Source of the DNA: Alphaproteobacteria bacterium
GTDB lineage: Bacteria > Pseudomonadota > Alphaproteobacteria > Sphingomonadales > Emcibacteraceae
Reading direction: 5' to 3'
Assembly (NCBI GenBank): GCA_024280095.1
Contig: JAJRQU010000057.1
Coordinates: 1 to 39,006 of the forward strand
DNA length: 39,006 nucleotides
The notes under the pieces are model-generated. The model saw nothing but the letters and a program-made list of their open reading frames with translations, did not search any database and was not told where the DNA came from. Numbering within the stretch: the stretch's first letter is position 1; every line of letters starts with the position of its first letter. The position numbers were made by a program, and so were the translations under genes. Below, piece after piece: positions 17,280 to 26,523 of the stretch.

Positions 17280-17475
17280 TCTGCTCTTCTTTAAATGCTC
17301 CGATCCCTTGACTTGTCTTGCAGGGCGGATGGGTTACATTTTTGTTGTATCGTTGCGGGTTCGGGGAAAGGTTATTTTCAATCGATGCCCAACGTGATTC
17401 TGGTAACTTTACAGGGCGAGTTCTAAAATTATCTTAACAAAAGATAAATTTTTCATTGTTCATGAAATAGGCTTG

Positions 17476-20400
17476 TTATTTATTTTGCGCGGTCTTGTTT
17501 TGCGCTGCTTGGGCCAAGGCGCTTGCCAGATTTAAGGAACCCTGCAAACGGTTGGCTATTTTTGACCATTTGCGGACATAAACCAATTTGTGATCAGGGC
17601 GCAGTTTTGTGATGGTCGATTGATTAGACATAAATTCCACAAGCCCGGCCGGGTTGGCGAATTTTGACCCTCGAAAAGTGACAATGGCGCCTTTGGGGCC
17701 GGTATCAATCTTCTCAATTCCGGCCAGACGACAGAAATATTTGATAAGAATAACCCGCAGTAAATGTTCGACCTCCTCTGGTAAGTCGCCAAATCTGTCG
17801 ATCAGTTCGGCGCCAAAGGCATCTATTTCCCGCCGATCATTCAAGTCCGCGAGACGGCGGTAGAGCGACATGCGCAGATTAAGGTCCGGCACGTAGCTCT
17901 CAGGAATCAATATCGCGGCCCCTACATTGATTTGCGGCGACCAGATGCCATCTATTTCATCATCTGCGATACCTGTTTTCGCATTGGCGACGGCTTCTTC
18001 CAGCATATGCTGGTAAAGTTCCATGCCGACCTCTTTGATGTGACCGGATTGCTCCTGCCCAAGCAAATTTCCGGCGCCGCGAATATCGAGGTCATGACTG
18101 GCAAGGGTAAAGCCCGCGCCCAGCGTATCCAGCGTTTGCAGCACTTGAAGACGTTTTTCGGCTTGCTTCGTCGGCAGTCTGCGCGGTTCTAGCGTAAGAT
18201 AAGCATAGGCCCGGGTTTTCGATCGCCCAACCCTTCCGCGAAGCTGATATAATTGCGCAAGGCCAAACATATCGGCCCGATGAATGATCATGGTGTTGGC
18301 CGTTGGTATATCCAGCCCGGATTCGACAATTGTGGTAGAAATCAGAACATCGTATTTGCCGTCATAGAAGGCATTCATGATATCTTCAATCTGGGTGGGG
18401 GGCATTTGGCCGCTTGCTACGGCACATTTGACTTCCGGCACATGTTCGCGCAAAAGCTCTTCGATATCTTTTAAGTCCGATACCCTTGGACAGACATAAA
18501 AACTTTGCCCGCCCCGGTAATATTCCCTGAGCAAAGCTTCCCGGATCACCATACTATCCATGGGCAGGACAAAGGTGCGAATGGCCAGCCGGTCTACAGG
18601 CGGCGTGGCAATCAGGCTTAAGCCGCGCATGCCGTTCATGGCCAGTTGCAGCGTCCGCGGTATGGGGGTCGCCGTGAGGGTCAGCACATGGACGTCATGT
18701 TTCATTTTCTTCAGGCGTTCTTTGTGACTCACGCCAAAATGTTGTTCCTCATCAATGATGATCAGGCCAAGATTTTTGAAATTTATGGTTTTGCCGAGCA
18801 AGGCATGGGTGCCAATGACAATCTCGCAGGTGCCTTGGGCAAGTTCCTCGCGGGTTAATTTCTGATTTTTGGAAGTGACCAGTCTGGACAGATGGCCAAT
18901 TTTGACCGGCAGCCCCCGGAAACGATCCGTAAAGGTTTTATAATGCTGGCGGGACAGTAGCGTTGTCGGGGCGATGATGGCCACCTGAAAACCTTCCATC
19001 ACCGCGAGGAAAGCTGACCGCAAAGCAATTTCTGTTTTCCCAAAACCCACATCGCCGCAGATAAGTCTGTCCATGGGTTTGCCGCTGGACAGATCGCCAA
19101 TCACATCGGCAATGGCGCGCAGTTGATCATCGGTTTCGCTATAGGGAAAACGCGCGCAGAATTCATCATATAATCCTTCCGGCGGTAAAATGACAGCGCC
19201 TTTGCGCAAGGCCCTCTGCGCGGCAACCTTGATCAATTCATCGGCCATATCCCGAATGCGCTGCTTTAATTTGGCTTTGCGTCCCTGCCATGCCGCCCCG
19301 CCGAGCTTGTCCAGCTGGCCGTCACTGCCCTCTGCCCCGTACCGGCTTAATATTTCAATATTCTCCACGGGGACATATAATTTATCGCCGCCGTGATAAG
19401 TCAGATGAACGCAGTCATGGGCGGCGCCATTAACGTCAATGGTGATGAGCCGCTCATAACGGCCAATACCATGATCCATATGAACCACAAGATCGCCGGG
19501 GGTGAGGGCAGAGGCCTCCTGAATAAAATTCTCCGCCTTGCGGGATTTTCGAACTTTACGAACCAGACGATCTCCCAGAATATCCTGTTCGGCGATGATC
19601 ACGAAGTCATCTGTCTCAAAACCATGTTCCAGCGGCAGAATAACAAGGCCCAGAACATCGGCGGATAATTTTTTGCAATTGGCCCATTTATGTATTATTT
19701 GATGGTCGGGCATGCCATGTTCGTTTAGCAGAGCGGCCAATCTGTTTTGCGATCCTGCGCTATAGGAGGCAATAAGGACTTGCTTGCCGGCACTCTGTCT
19801 TTCGGTGCAATGGCTGCGCAGGGCATCATAGACATTCAGGGCCTGATTATTGTTTCTTTCATTATTCCTCTCATTGTTTCTTTCCGGGGAAAAATCGCGG
19901 CCAACTTTACCGTCGAGCATCATATGATTGACATCTGGCGGGGCGTGAAAGCTGGTGAATTGATGGATTTTCCGATCTTCACAATAATTTTGCCATTGCT
20001 GTGAGGTCAGATAGAGTTTTTCGGGCGGCAGCGGTTTATAGGTTGAGAAACTACCGGCGCGTCCTCTTACCGTTTGGTCATAGGCCTCTTTTCGGGTTTG
20101 ATAATAATCTTTGATGGCGGACAGGCGATCGGCAAAAGCCTCTCCCGTTAGAGGGTCCATGGTCACGGGGCAGCCCGGCAGGTAATCAAACAGCGTTTCA
20201 AGTTTAAAATGAAAATAGGGCAACCAATGTTCCATACCCTGATGCCGGCGGCCTTCCTTAATGGCTTCATACAGCGGGTCCTGGTCAAGAACATTGCCGA
20301 ATTGCCGTGTATAGGCCCCGCGAAACCGCCGGATGCTCTCTTCATCCAACATAATTTCGCTCATGGGGACGAGGGAAATTTCTTCGATATTATCTGCGGT

Positions 20401-21012
20401 GCGCTGGCTGACGGGGTCAAACTGCCGCATGCTTTCAATGACATCCCCCCATAGATCAATGCGCACCGGACTGTCATGGCCCGAGGGGAAAATATCGATC
20501 AGGCCGCCGCGAATGGCAAAATCACCATGTTCCATCACCGTGCTCGACCTTGCGTAACCATTGCGGATCAGGAAAACTGTCAGATGCGCCACGTCAATCT
20601 GATCACCAACCATGGCGCAAAATGACAGATTCTTAAGGCTATCCCGTTCGGGCATCATTTGGGCGGCGGCATTGATGGTGGTGATGATCAGGCGTTTTCT
20701 TGCCTGCGGCGGCGGCGCGGCCAATTTACTCAGGGTCGTCATGCGCTGGGCAATGATATTCGGATTGGGCGATACGCGGTCATAGGGCAGGCAATCCCAA
20801 GCGGGAAATATTAGAATTTCCGTTTTAGGGGAAAAGAAAGCAACAAGATCCGCAAAATTATGCAGGCGCTGATCATCGCGGGCAATATGTAGCATGTCGC
20901 CCTCTTTGGTATTATTTAATATCTGGGCAATGAATAAGGCGTCGCGGCCTTCCGGCGCTTGGGCAATGACAAGAGGGACTTCGGCAGATATGAATTGATT
21001 TTGTTTATTCAC
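17476..21012 (-). CDS. mfd: Transcription-repair coupling factor Mfd
   Basis: A 1178-residue Mfd that displaces stalled RNA polymerase and recruits UvrA. UvrB-like domains fill residues 1-370, and the RNA polymerase interaction domain follows around 510-570 (GDLVVHMDHGIGRYE). RecG-like helicase motifs come next: Walker A GDVGFGKTE near 650, DEEQHFG near 750, TATPIPRTL, and the C-terminal TRG/D7 region. It starts with GTG, overlapping the sdhE stop by 4 nt (GTGA). A threefold ERNN repeat at 377-388 sits in the linker before the polymerase-binding part. Order sdhE-mfd with divergent recG is common in alphaproteobacteria. Confidence 0.97.
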   Translation of the reverse strand: MNKQNQFISAEVPLVIAQAPEGRDALFIAQILNNTKEGDMLHIARDDQRLHNFADLVAFFSPKTEILIFPAWDCLPYDRVSPNPNIIAQRMTTLSKLAAPPPQARKRLIITTINAAAQMMPERDSLKNLSFCAMVGDQIDVAHLTVFLIRNGYARSSTVMEHGDFAIRGGLIDIFPSGHDSPVRIDLWGDVIESMRQFDPVSQRTADNIEEISLVPMSEIMLDEESIRRFRGAYTRQFGNVLDQDPLYEAIKEGRRHQGMEHWLPYFHFKLETLFDYLPGCPVTMDPLTGEAFADRLSAIKDYYQTRKEAYDQTVRGRAGSFSTYKPLPPEKLYLTSQQWQNYCEDRKIHQFTSFHAPPDVNHMMLDGKVGRDFSPERNNERNNERNNNQALNVYDALRSHCTERQSAGKQVLIASYSAGSQNRLAALLNEHGMPDHQIIHKWANCKKLSADVLGLVILPLEHGFETDDFVIIAEQDILGDRLVRKVRKSRKAENFIQEASALTPGDLVVHMDHGIGRYERLITIDVNGAAHDCVHLTYHGGDKLYVPVENIEILSRYGAEGSDGQLDKLGGAAWQGRKAKLKQRIRDMADELIKVAAQRALRKGAVILPPEGLYDEFCARFPYSETDDQLRAIADVIGDLSSGKPMDRLICGDVGFGKTEIALRSAFLAVMEGFQVAIIAPTTLLSRQHYKTFTDRFRGLPVKIGHLSRLVTSKNQKLTREELAQGTCEIVIGTHALLGKTINFKNLGLIIIDEEQHFGVSHKERLKKMKHDVHVLTLTATPIPRTLQLAMNGMRGLSLIATPPVDRLAIRTFVLPMDSMVIREALLREYYRGGQSFYVCPRVSDLKDIEELLREHVPEVKCAVASGQMPPTQIEDIMNAFYDGKYDVLISTTIVESGLDIPTANTMIIHRADMFGLAQLYQLRGRVGRSKTRAYAYLTLEPRRLPTKQAEKRLQVLQTLDTLGAGFTLASHDLDIRGAGNLLGQEQSGHIKEVGMELYQHMLEEAVANAKTGIADDEIDGIWSPQINVGAAILIPESYVPDLNLRMSLYRRLADLNDRREIDAFGAELIDRFGDLPEEVEHLLRVILIKYFCRLAGIEKIDTGPKGAIVTFRGSKFANPAGLVEFMSNQSTITKLRPDHKLVYVRKWSKIANRLQGSLNLASALAQAAQNKTAQNK

Positions 21013-21326
21013 TTGATAATCTTAAGATAATCGACGGCTTGAAGCATTTCCATGACATCATTTTGTAAATGATCGGGAACCTGTTTATCCTTGGTGATCC
21101 AGCCAACAATATTGCCATCTGATTCCCGCAATAAATTTTCATAACGATCCAGCTGTTCGGAAGTAAGACCGGCTATATGCGTGTCAGCAAAATGGCCAAG
21201 CAGGATATCGGCCTCTTTGATACCGCGATGCGCGCTCCTGAATTTTAGGCGTTTTATACGGATGTCATGTGATTCATCCGCATTAATTTCAGGTTCAATA
21301 AAACCAGGAGCATCAAAGGAAGGCAT
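21009..21326 (-). CDS. sdhE: Succinate dehydrogenase assembly factor (FAD flavinylation)
   Basis: This 105-residue protein carries the SdhE/SDH5 signature FRSAHRGIKEADILLGHFA. The RGxxE motif is needed for attaching FAD to the flavoprotein subunit SdhA. The C-terminal half (LDRYENLLRESDGNIVGWI) is also typical. An N-terminal extension of about 20 residues is unremarkable. Its stop overlaps the mfd start by 4 nt, so the two are coupled. Confidence 0.9.
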   Translation of the reverse strand: MPSFDAPGFIEPEINADESHDIRIKRLKFRSAHRGIKEADILLGHFADTHIAGLTSEQLDRYENLLRESDGNIVGWITKDKQVPDHLQNDVMEMLQAVDYLKIIK

Positions 21327-21413
21327 GGCTGTTACATTCTATTGTGAGTTAACTCTTTAAGGTATAATGTGCTAGTGATAGGAAAAATAACAACGTGAAT
21401 CAAATAGAAACGC

Positions 21414-23513
21414 ATGCGACCGGAAATTTTATACCCATTCTTTGCCGATACCGTTAGTCTCCCCGGCGTGGGGGGACGGATTGCGGCCCTGCTTGAAAAA
21501 ATACTGGGCCGCAAATTGCTGGATATATTCTGGCATTTGCCGGTGGATATTATTGATCGCAGGGCTTGCCCGCCCTTGTCAGAAATTAAATATGATCAGG
21601 TTGTCACGGTGAAGGTCACCATTGATAAACATGACGCGCCGCCGCGTGGTTCGCGCCGGCCTTACCGGGTGTGGTGTCATGATGATAGCGGCCGTTTGCA
21701 ATTGATTTTTTTTCATGCCAAGGGCGATTATATTCTGCGGCAATTGCCCGTGGGGGAGGTGCGCCTGATTAGCGGCAAGGTCGAAGTTTTTAACGAACAG
21801 CTTCAGATGAGCCATCCTGACTATATGGTTTCACCGGACAAACAGGATGACATTCCGGATGTGGAACCCATCTACCCCTTAACCGCAGGCATCAGCAGCA
21901 AAGTCATGACCAAAATTGCGCGGGGAGCCTTGGGAAAATTGGTGCCATTGCCTGAATGGCAGGATGCATCCCTGCGGTCGCGCGAAGCTTGGCCCCCATG
22001 GATGGAGGCGGTGAAGGCGGCCCATATGCCGCAAAGCCACGGGGACTTACCGATGAATAGTCCGGCCCGCGCGCGGCTCGCTTATGATGAGTTTCTGGCC
22101 AATCAGTTGGCCCTTGAAATTATGCGCCGCCAAAATCAAAAGAAAAAGGGGCGTTCTCTGAGGGCCGGGGGGACATTGAGGGCGCGATTGCTGGAAAATT
22201 TGCCCTATCAACTGACCAACGCCCAGAACCGCTGCATCGGCGAAATAGAAAAGGATTTGGCGCAGCCCTATGCCATGATGCGCTTGCTGCAGGGCGATGT
22301 GGGCAGCGGCAAGACGGTTGTGGCCTTGATGGCCATGCTGATCGCCGTGGAAAATAACGCGCAGGCCGCCATGATTGCGCCGACGGAAATTCTGGCGCGG
22401 CAACATTATGTCAGTCTGCTCGATATGACGGCAGGCATGGATATTAACATTGCCGTCCTGACGGGCCGCGATAAAGGCCGGGCGCGACAGAAAACACTGG
22501 ATGATTTGATGTCGGGGGAAATTGATATTCTGGTCGGCACCCATGCCTTATTTCAAAAGGATGTGATCTATCATGATCTGGCTTTTGCGGTGGTTGATGA
22601 ACAACATCGCTTCGGGGTTGAACAGCGCATGGCCTTATCTGCCAAAGGGGCAGCTCAGGGATATGGCGCTATGGATATGCTGGCCATGACGGCAACGCCA
22701 ATTCCGCGAACCCTGACCTTAACGGCTTACGGTGATATGGATAGCTCGCGCCTTGATGAAAAACCGCCGGGGCGAAAGCCTGTGGATACCAGAATAATCC
22801 CCCTGGGCCGCCTTGATGAAGTGGTTCAGGGGATTAAGCGGGCGCTTGTGGGGGGCAACAGGGCCTTTTGGATTTGTCCCTTGGTTGAGGAATCCGAAGT
22901 TCTGGATCTTGCCGCCGCCGAAGAAAGATACCGTCATCTTGAGCAGGTTTTCGGGACAAGGGTCGGGCTGGTTCATGGCAAAATGAAATCTAAGGAAAAA
23001 GATGACGTCATGACGCGGTTTGTCTCAGGTGATATTGATATATTGGTGGCCACCACTGTGGTTGAGGTTGGGGTGAATGTGCCAGAAGCCACCATCATGA
23101 TTATTGAACATGCCGAAAGATTTGGCCTGTCGCAGCTTCATCAGTTGCGGGGCCGGGTTGGCCGCGGGCTGGAAAAATCTACTTGTTTGTTGCTTTACGG
23201 GAATTTGAGCGGCACGGCGGCGAAGGCACGGCTGGAAATCATGCGGGAAACCGAAGATGGTTTTCGGATTGCCGAAGAAGATCTGCGCTTGCGCGGGGCC
23301 GGTGAATTGCTTGGCACCCGTCAAAGCGGCATGCCGGATTTTAAAGTGGCAAGCCTCGAAGAAAATGGGCAATTGATTGCCATAGCGCGGGATGACGCGC
23401 GGCTCATCATGGAAAAGGATCCCGAATTAAAAAGCGAACGGGGGCAGGCTTTAAGAATTTTGCTGTATCTTTTTGAGCGGGACGAAGGCGTTAAATATCT
23501 GACATCAGGCTGA
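21414..23513 (+). CDS. recG: ATP-dependent DNA helicase RecG
   Basis: This 699-residue helicase remodels stalled forks and branched DNA. The N-terminal wedge domain begins PEILYPFFADTVSLPGVGGR and includes an OB fold. Walker A GDVGSGKT is near residue 295, the DEQH box (VVDEQHRFG) near 392, then TATPIPRTL. The C-terminal helicase lobe has VVEVGVNVPEATIMIIEHAERFG and QLRGRVGRG. Length and motifs are normal. It is divergent from sdhE-mfd with an 87-bp gap, and its last 9 bp overlap the convergent DUF502 gene. Confidence 0.97.
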   Translation: MRPEILYPFFADTVSLPGVGGRIAALLEKILGRKLLDIFWHLPVDIIDRRACPPLSEIKYDQVVTVKVTIDKHDAPPRGSRRPYRVWCHDDSGRLQLIFFHAKGDYILRQLPVGEVRLISGKVEVFNEQLQMSHPDYMVSPDKQDDIPDVEPIYPLTAGISSKVMTKIARGALGKLVPLPEWQDASLRSREAWPPWMEAVKAAHMPQSHGDLPMNSPARARLAYDEFLANQLALEIMRRQNQKKKGRSLRAGGTLRARLLENLPYQLTNAQNRCIGEIEKDLAQPYAMMRLLQGDVGSGKTVVALMAMLIAVENNAQAAMIAPTEILARQHYVSLLDMTAGMDINIAVLTGRDKGRARQKTLDDLMSGEIDILVGTHALFQKDVIYHDLAFAVVDEQHRFGVEQRMALSAKGAAQGYGAMDMLAMTATPIPRTLTLTAYGDMDSSRLDEKPPGRKPVDTRIIPLGRLDEVVQGIKRALVGGNRAFWICPLVEESEVLDLAAAEERYRHLEQVFGTRVGLVHGKMKSKEKDDVMTRFVSGDIDILVATTVVEVGVNVPEATIMIIEHAERFGLSQLHQLRGRVGRGLEKSTCLLLYGNLSGTAAKARLEIMRETEDGFRIAEEDLRLRGAGELLGTRQSGMPDFKVASLEENGQLIAIARDDARLIMEKDPELKSERGQALRILLYLFERDEGVKYLTSG

Positions 23514-24176
23514 GGGTTTATCTTCTTTTATGGGCAGGCGGCTTGGATCGACAAGGCCAGCGGAGATAACATATTTGGCCCCTTCATCCGGGGTCATGTC
23601 GAGATAGATAACATCTTTTCTGGGGACGAATAACAGAAAACCGGATGTGGGGTTCGGCGTAGTCGGCAGGAAAACATTGACCACATCATCCTGCAGCTTT
23701 GCTTGCACTTCGCCGGTATTCTCACTGGAAATAAAGGCGATGGCCCAGATACCTTTGCGCGGATATTCCACCAGCACCACGTCCTGAAAACTGCCGGCAT
23801 CCTCGGAGATGACCGTTTCAAAAATCTGCTTCAATGTATTGTAAACACTTCTGACGATTGGCATACGGTTAAGTATTCTTTCGCCAATTCGGATCAGGCT
23901 TTTGCCAAGAAAATTTGCCGCGAAAAAGCCGAGGATCGTTAACATGAAAAAGAGAAAAACCAAGCCGATACCCGGCAACGGGAAAGGCAAATATGTTTCA
24001 GGGTTATACGCCGCCGGAATTAAAGGTTTGATATTGCGGTCAATTAAATCAATGAAGGCAAGGGCCAGATAAATCGTGATGCCCACAGGAGATGCCACCA
24101 CAAGACCGGTCAGGAAATATGTTCTTAAGCGCTGCATTATGGTTTTTTCAGGTTTAACTTTTAAAGGGTCAGTCAT
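23505..24176 (-). CDS. DUF502 family membrane protein
   Basis: About 223 residues from the ATG used here, with two membrane helices near the N-terminus (TYFLTGLVVASPVGITIYLAL, and the GIGLVFLFFMLTILGFFAANF region). The conserved LNRMPIVRSVYNTLKQ motif is followed by a beta-rich soluble domain (VVLVEYPRKGIWAIAFISSE, VFLPTTPNPTSGFLLFVPR) typical of DUF502. Function unknown. It commonly neighbours recG in alphaproteobacteria. A GTG at 24218 is in frame upstream; I prefer the ATG because homologues usually begin shortly before the first helix. Its 3' end overlaps recG by 9 bp. Confidence 0.85.
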   Translation of the reverse strand: MTDPLKVKPEKTIMQRLRTYFLTGLVVASPVGITIYLALAFIDLIDRNIKPLIPAAYNPETYLPFPLPGIGLVFLFFMLTILGFFAANFLGKSLIRIGERILNRMPIVRSVYNTLKQIFETVISEDAGSFQDVVLVEYPRKGIWAIAFISSENTGEVQAKLQDDVVNVFLPTTPNPTSGFLLFVPRKDVIYLDMTPDEGAKYVISAGLVDPSRLPIKEDKPSA

Positions 24177-24238
24177 ATGTTTCAATCTTATAAGTATAAT
24201 AAGAAAATAGGGGGTCACTATGGCATAAATATGTTTTT

Positions 24239-25384
24239 TTAAAGTGTTTTTGCATACATACGATAATTTTTATAGCGCCGGCAGCCGATGGTTTCCAGCA
24301 TTTTAGACAGGCGGGTATTTTCCTCCAGAACCCAAGAGAGCTCCGCATGTGTGCAGCCGGCCTTTGTCGCATGAATTCGGGATTCTTCAATCAGGGCAAA
24401 GGCCATTGCGCCGCCCACGGCAGTATTTTGAAATTCTTTCCGAACGCCCATCAAGGGGACGCGAACTGTTTTATAGGTTGGCCTGATTTTAAGGCGCCAT
24501 AACAGTTTCAATATGCCAAAGGGAAACAGGCTTCCCTTCATGTCGGCGATGATTTCGTTCAGGTTGGGCAGCGTGACCATCATCGCCATGGGCACCCCGT
24601 CATATTCCGCGATATAGGCGAAATCCTCACGGATCAAAAGCTTCATATCCTTTACGGTTTTATTAAGCTCGGCTTCGGTAAAGGGCAGGGCCATCCAGTT
24701 TTCTGACCAGGCATCGTTAAAAATATCGAGAATGGTTTTTAAATCTTCCTCGTAATTCTTCATATTTATGGGCCGTAGTCTGATTTTGCCGTCCCTCATG
24801 CTGCGGGTGATCATTTTTTTGATGGTTGGTGGCAGAACATCTTTGTCAAATCTCAGGTAATAGGCCCATAAATCTTTAGCCTTTTCCATGCCGTAACTGG
24901 TCATTAAATCCTGATAATAGGGCAGGGCGTGATTCATCATCAAACTTGGCGGCGTATCAAAACCGTCGACAAGCATCCCCGCTTCTTCATTGATGGACAG
25001 GCTGAAGGGGCCGATCATCTTGTCACGACCATTCTGTTTCAACCATTGAGACGCCGTGTCCAAAAGAGCCTTTGCCGCTTGTGCATCATTAATACATTCA
25101 AAGAAGCCGAAATGGCCAATTTTTTCATGATGTCGTTGTTCCACCAATTCATCAATCTGCGCGCTGATCCGGCCTATGATCTGTTCCCCTTTACAGGCCA
25201 GCCAGAATTTTGCGTGGGCATGCTCAAAATAAGGGTTCTTTGACGGATTCAATGTTTCCATACGTTCTAATATCAGGGGCGCAACCCAATTGGGATCATC
25301 TTTATAAAGATCCCAAGGCACTTTGACGAAGTGGTGCAAATCCTGTTTGTTTTTCACCTCTTTTATGGTGATGGCTGATGTCAT
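24239..25384 (-). CDS. bcerS: GNAT-fold N-acyltransferase, candidate bacterial ceramide synthase
   Basis: A 381-residue protein beginning with a conserved block (KVPWDLYKDDPNWVAPLILE) found in a family often annotated as N-acetyltransferase, with an acyl-CoA-binding GNAT-like fold. The C-terminal half has MGVRKEFQNTAVGGAMAFALIE, resembling the acyl-donor binding loop and helix, and ends in AELSWVLEENTRLSKMLETI. In Caulobacter a protein of this kind is the ceramide synthase bCerS, which N-acylates 3-ketodihydrosphingosine. The other four ceramide genes stand 3.4 kb upstream. It is last in an operon with lptF and lptG (10-nt gap to lptG). Assignment rests on family look plus context. Confidence 0.65.
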   Translation of the reverse strand: MTSAITIKEVKNKQDLHHFVKVPWDLYKDDPNWVAPLILERMETLNPSKNPYFEHAHAKFWLACKGEQIIGRISAQIDELVEQRHHEKIGHFGFFECINDAQAAKALLDTASQWLKQNGRDKMIGPFSLSINEEAGMLVDGFDTPPSLMMNHALPYYQDLMTSYGMEKAKDLWAYYLRFDKDVLPPTIKKMITRSMRDGKIRLRPINMKNYEEDLKTILDIFNDAWSENWMALPFTEAELNKTVKDMKLLIREDFAYIAEYDGVPMAMMVTLPNLNEIIADMKGSLFPFGILKLLWRLKIRPTYKTVRVPLMGVRKEFQNTAVGGAMAFALIEESRIHATKAGCTHAELSWVLEENTRLSKMLETIGCRRYKNYRMYAKTL

Positions 25385-25394
25385 GTGAGTATCC

Positions 25395-26522
25395 TTATTC
25401 TTCAGTCAGCAAAATAAAACTAAGCCCCGTGAGGGTAAAAAGCAAGAAGGGCAGCCAAGCCGCAATGATTGGCGGCACAGCGCCGTACTGGCCCAATGCA
25501 ACAAACAGGTTGTTTATAACGAAATAGCCAAAACCCATGGCACCGGTCAAAGCAATCCGGCCAAAAAGATTGCCGCCCCGGTGCAGCCCGAAGGCCGCGA
25601 GACCCGCAAGTAAAGGCATGAGCAGGGTGCTGAGCGGCGCGACGAATTTCTGATACAGCATGGTTTCAAAACTTGCCGTGTTGTGGCCTTCTTTTTTAAG
25701 CTGCGTAATGGCGGTGCGCAGCCGTTGGATGCTTACGCGGTCTGGTTTAAGGGCCAAGGCAATAAAACGTTTTGGGGGGATGTCAGTTTCCCAGATAAGA
25801 TTTTCCATGGGGGTGACTTTTAAAGTTTTGATGTCAAATTCCTTGACCTCGAACATTGTCCATTTATCATCGCGAAATACGGCAAAATCGGCCTTGATCA
25901 GGGAGGTGATTCGCTTGTCCTTATCCCGAATATACTGGGTCACTTTATCCAGAAGTAAAATGCTGCCATTACGGCTGGCACTTTCCGCCTTGACAAGATT
26001 ATTACCATCCGTGACCCATGTGTCATAAACCGTGTCAGGGGCAGGGGGCAGATCGGCAGCATATTTATTTTCTTTCCAGTTTTTAAGCTCTGCCTTGGCG
26101 TGAACAGCCACTGTTTCCGTAAATACAAAATGTAAACTGGCAATCAATAGAGACATGAGAAGCAGGGGCGTTATTATTCTAAAGGCTGACCAGCCCGATG
26201 CCTTCATAATAATAATTTCGCTGTGGATATTCAGGCCCGCGAGGCTGATGATCGCCGCCAAAAGGGCAACGAAGGGCGAAAAGAGCGATAATAATGTTGG
26301 GGTTCGAAGAGTTACATAATGCCACAGATCAGCATTGACCGCACCGTCACCGGCCAATATGTCGTCTGATTCAGACAAAAGGTCGAGCATTTGCAATGTG
26401 GCCACCAGGCCGATTAATATGATGATATACCGGCTGATAAAAAGTTTGGCCAGATAAACGTCCATACTGCCGGGGTTGAAAATTCCGCCGAGACGTCCCG
26501 AAAATTTGATAAATCGTTCCAT
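25395..26522 (-). CDS. lptG: LptG-type lipid export permease
   Basis: 375 residues in LptF/LptG family layout: three N-terminal membrane helices (about 30-55, 70-95, 108-130), a periplasmic beta-jellyroll region of about 150 residues, and three C-terminal helices (about 290-372). The inner-membrane LptB2FG complex extracts lipopolysaccharide. This gene follows lptF after one nucleotide and precedes the GNAT acyltransferase by 10 nt. The usual neighbours lptD and surA are absent. The first 20 residues are an extra N-terminal extension before the usual start, so an internal start (near MDVYLAKLF) is possible. Confidence 0.85.
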   Translation of the reverse strand: MERFIKFSGRLGGIFNPGSMDVYLAKLFISRYIIILIGLVATLQMLDLLSESDDILAGDGAVNADLWHYVTLRTPTLLSLFSPFVALLAAIISLAGLNIHSEIIIMKASGWSAFRIITPLLLMSLLIASLHFVFTETVAVHAKAELKNWKENKYAADLPPAPDTVYDTWVTDGNNLVKAESASRNGSILLLDKVTQYIRDKDKRITSLIKADFAVFRDDKWTMFEVKEFDIKTLKVTPMENLIWETDIPPKRFIALALKPDRVSIQRLRTAITQLKKEGHNTASFETMLYQKFVAPLSTLLMPLLAGLAAFGLHRGGNLFGRIALTGAMGFGYFVINNLFVALGQYGAVPPIIAAWLPFLLFTLTGLSFILLTEE

Positions 26523-26523
26523 A

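Noticed and set aside
22047-22544. 165-residue ORF on the minus strand
   Set aside because: It lies wholly antisense to the recG helicase core; histidine/glutamine-rich composition fits a shadow frame.
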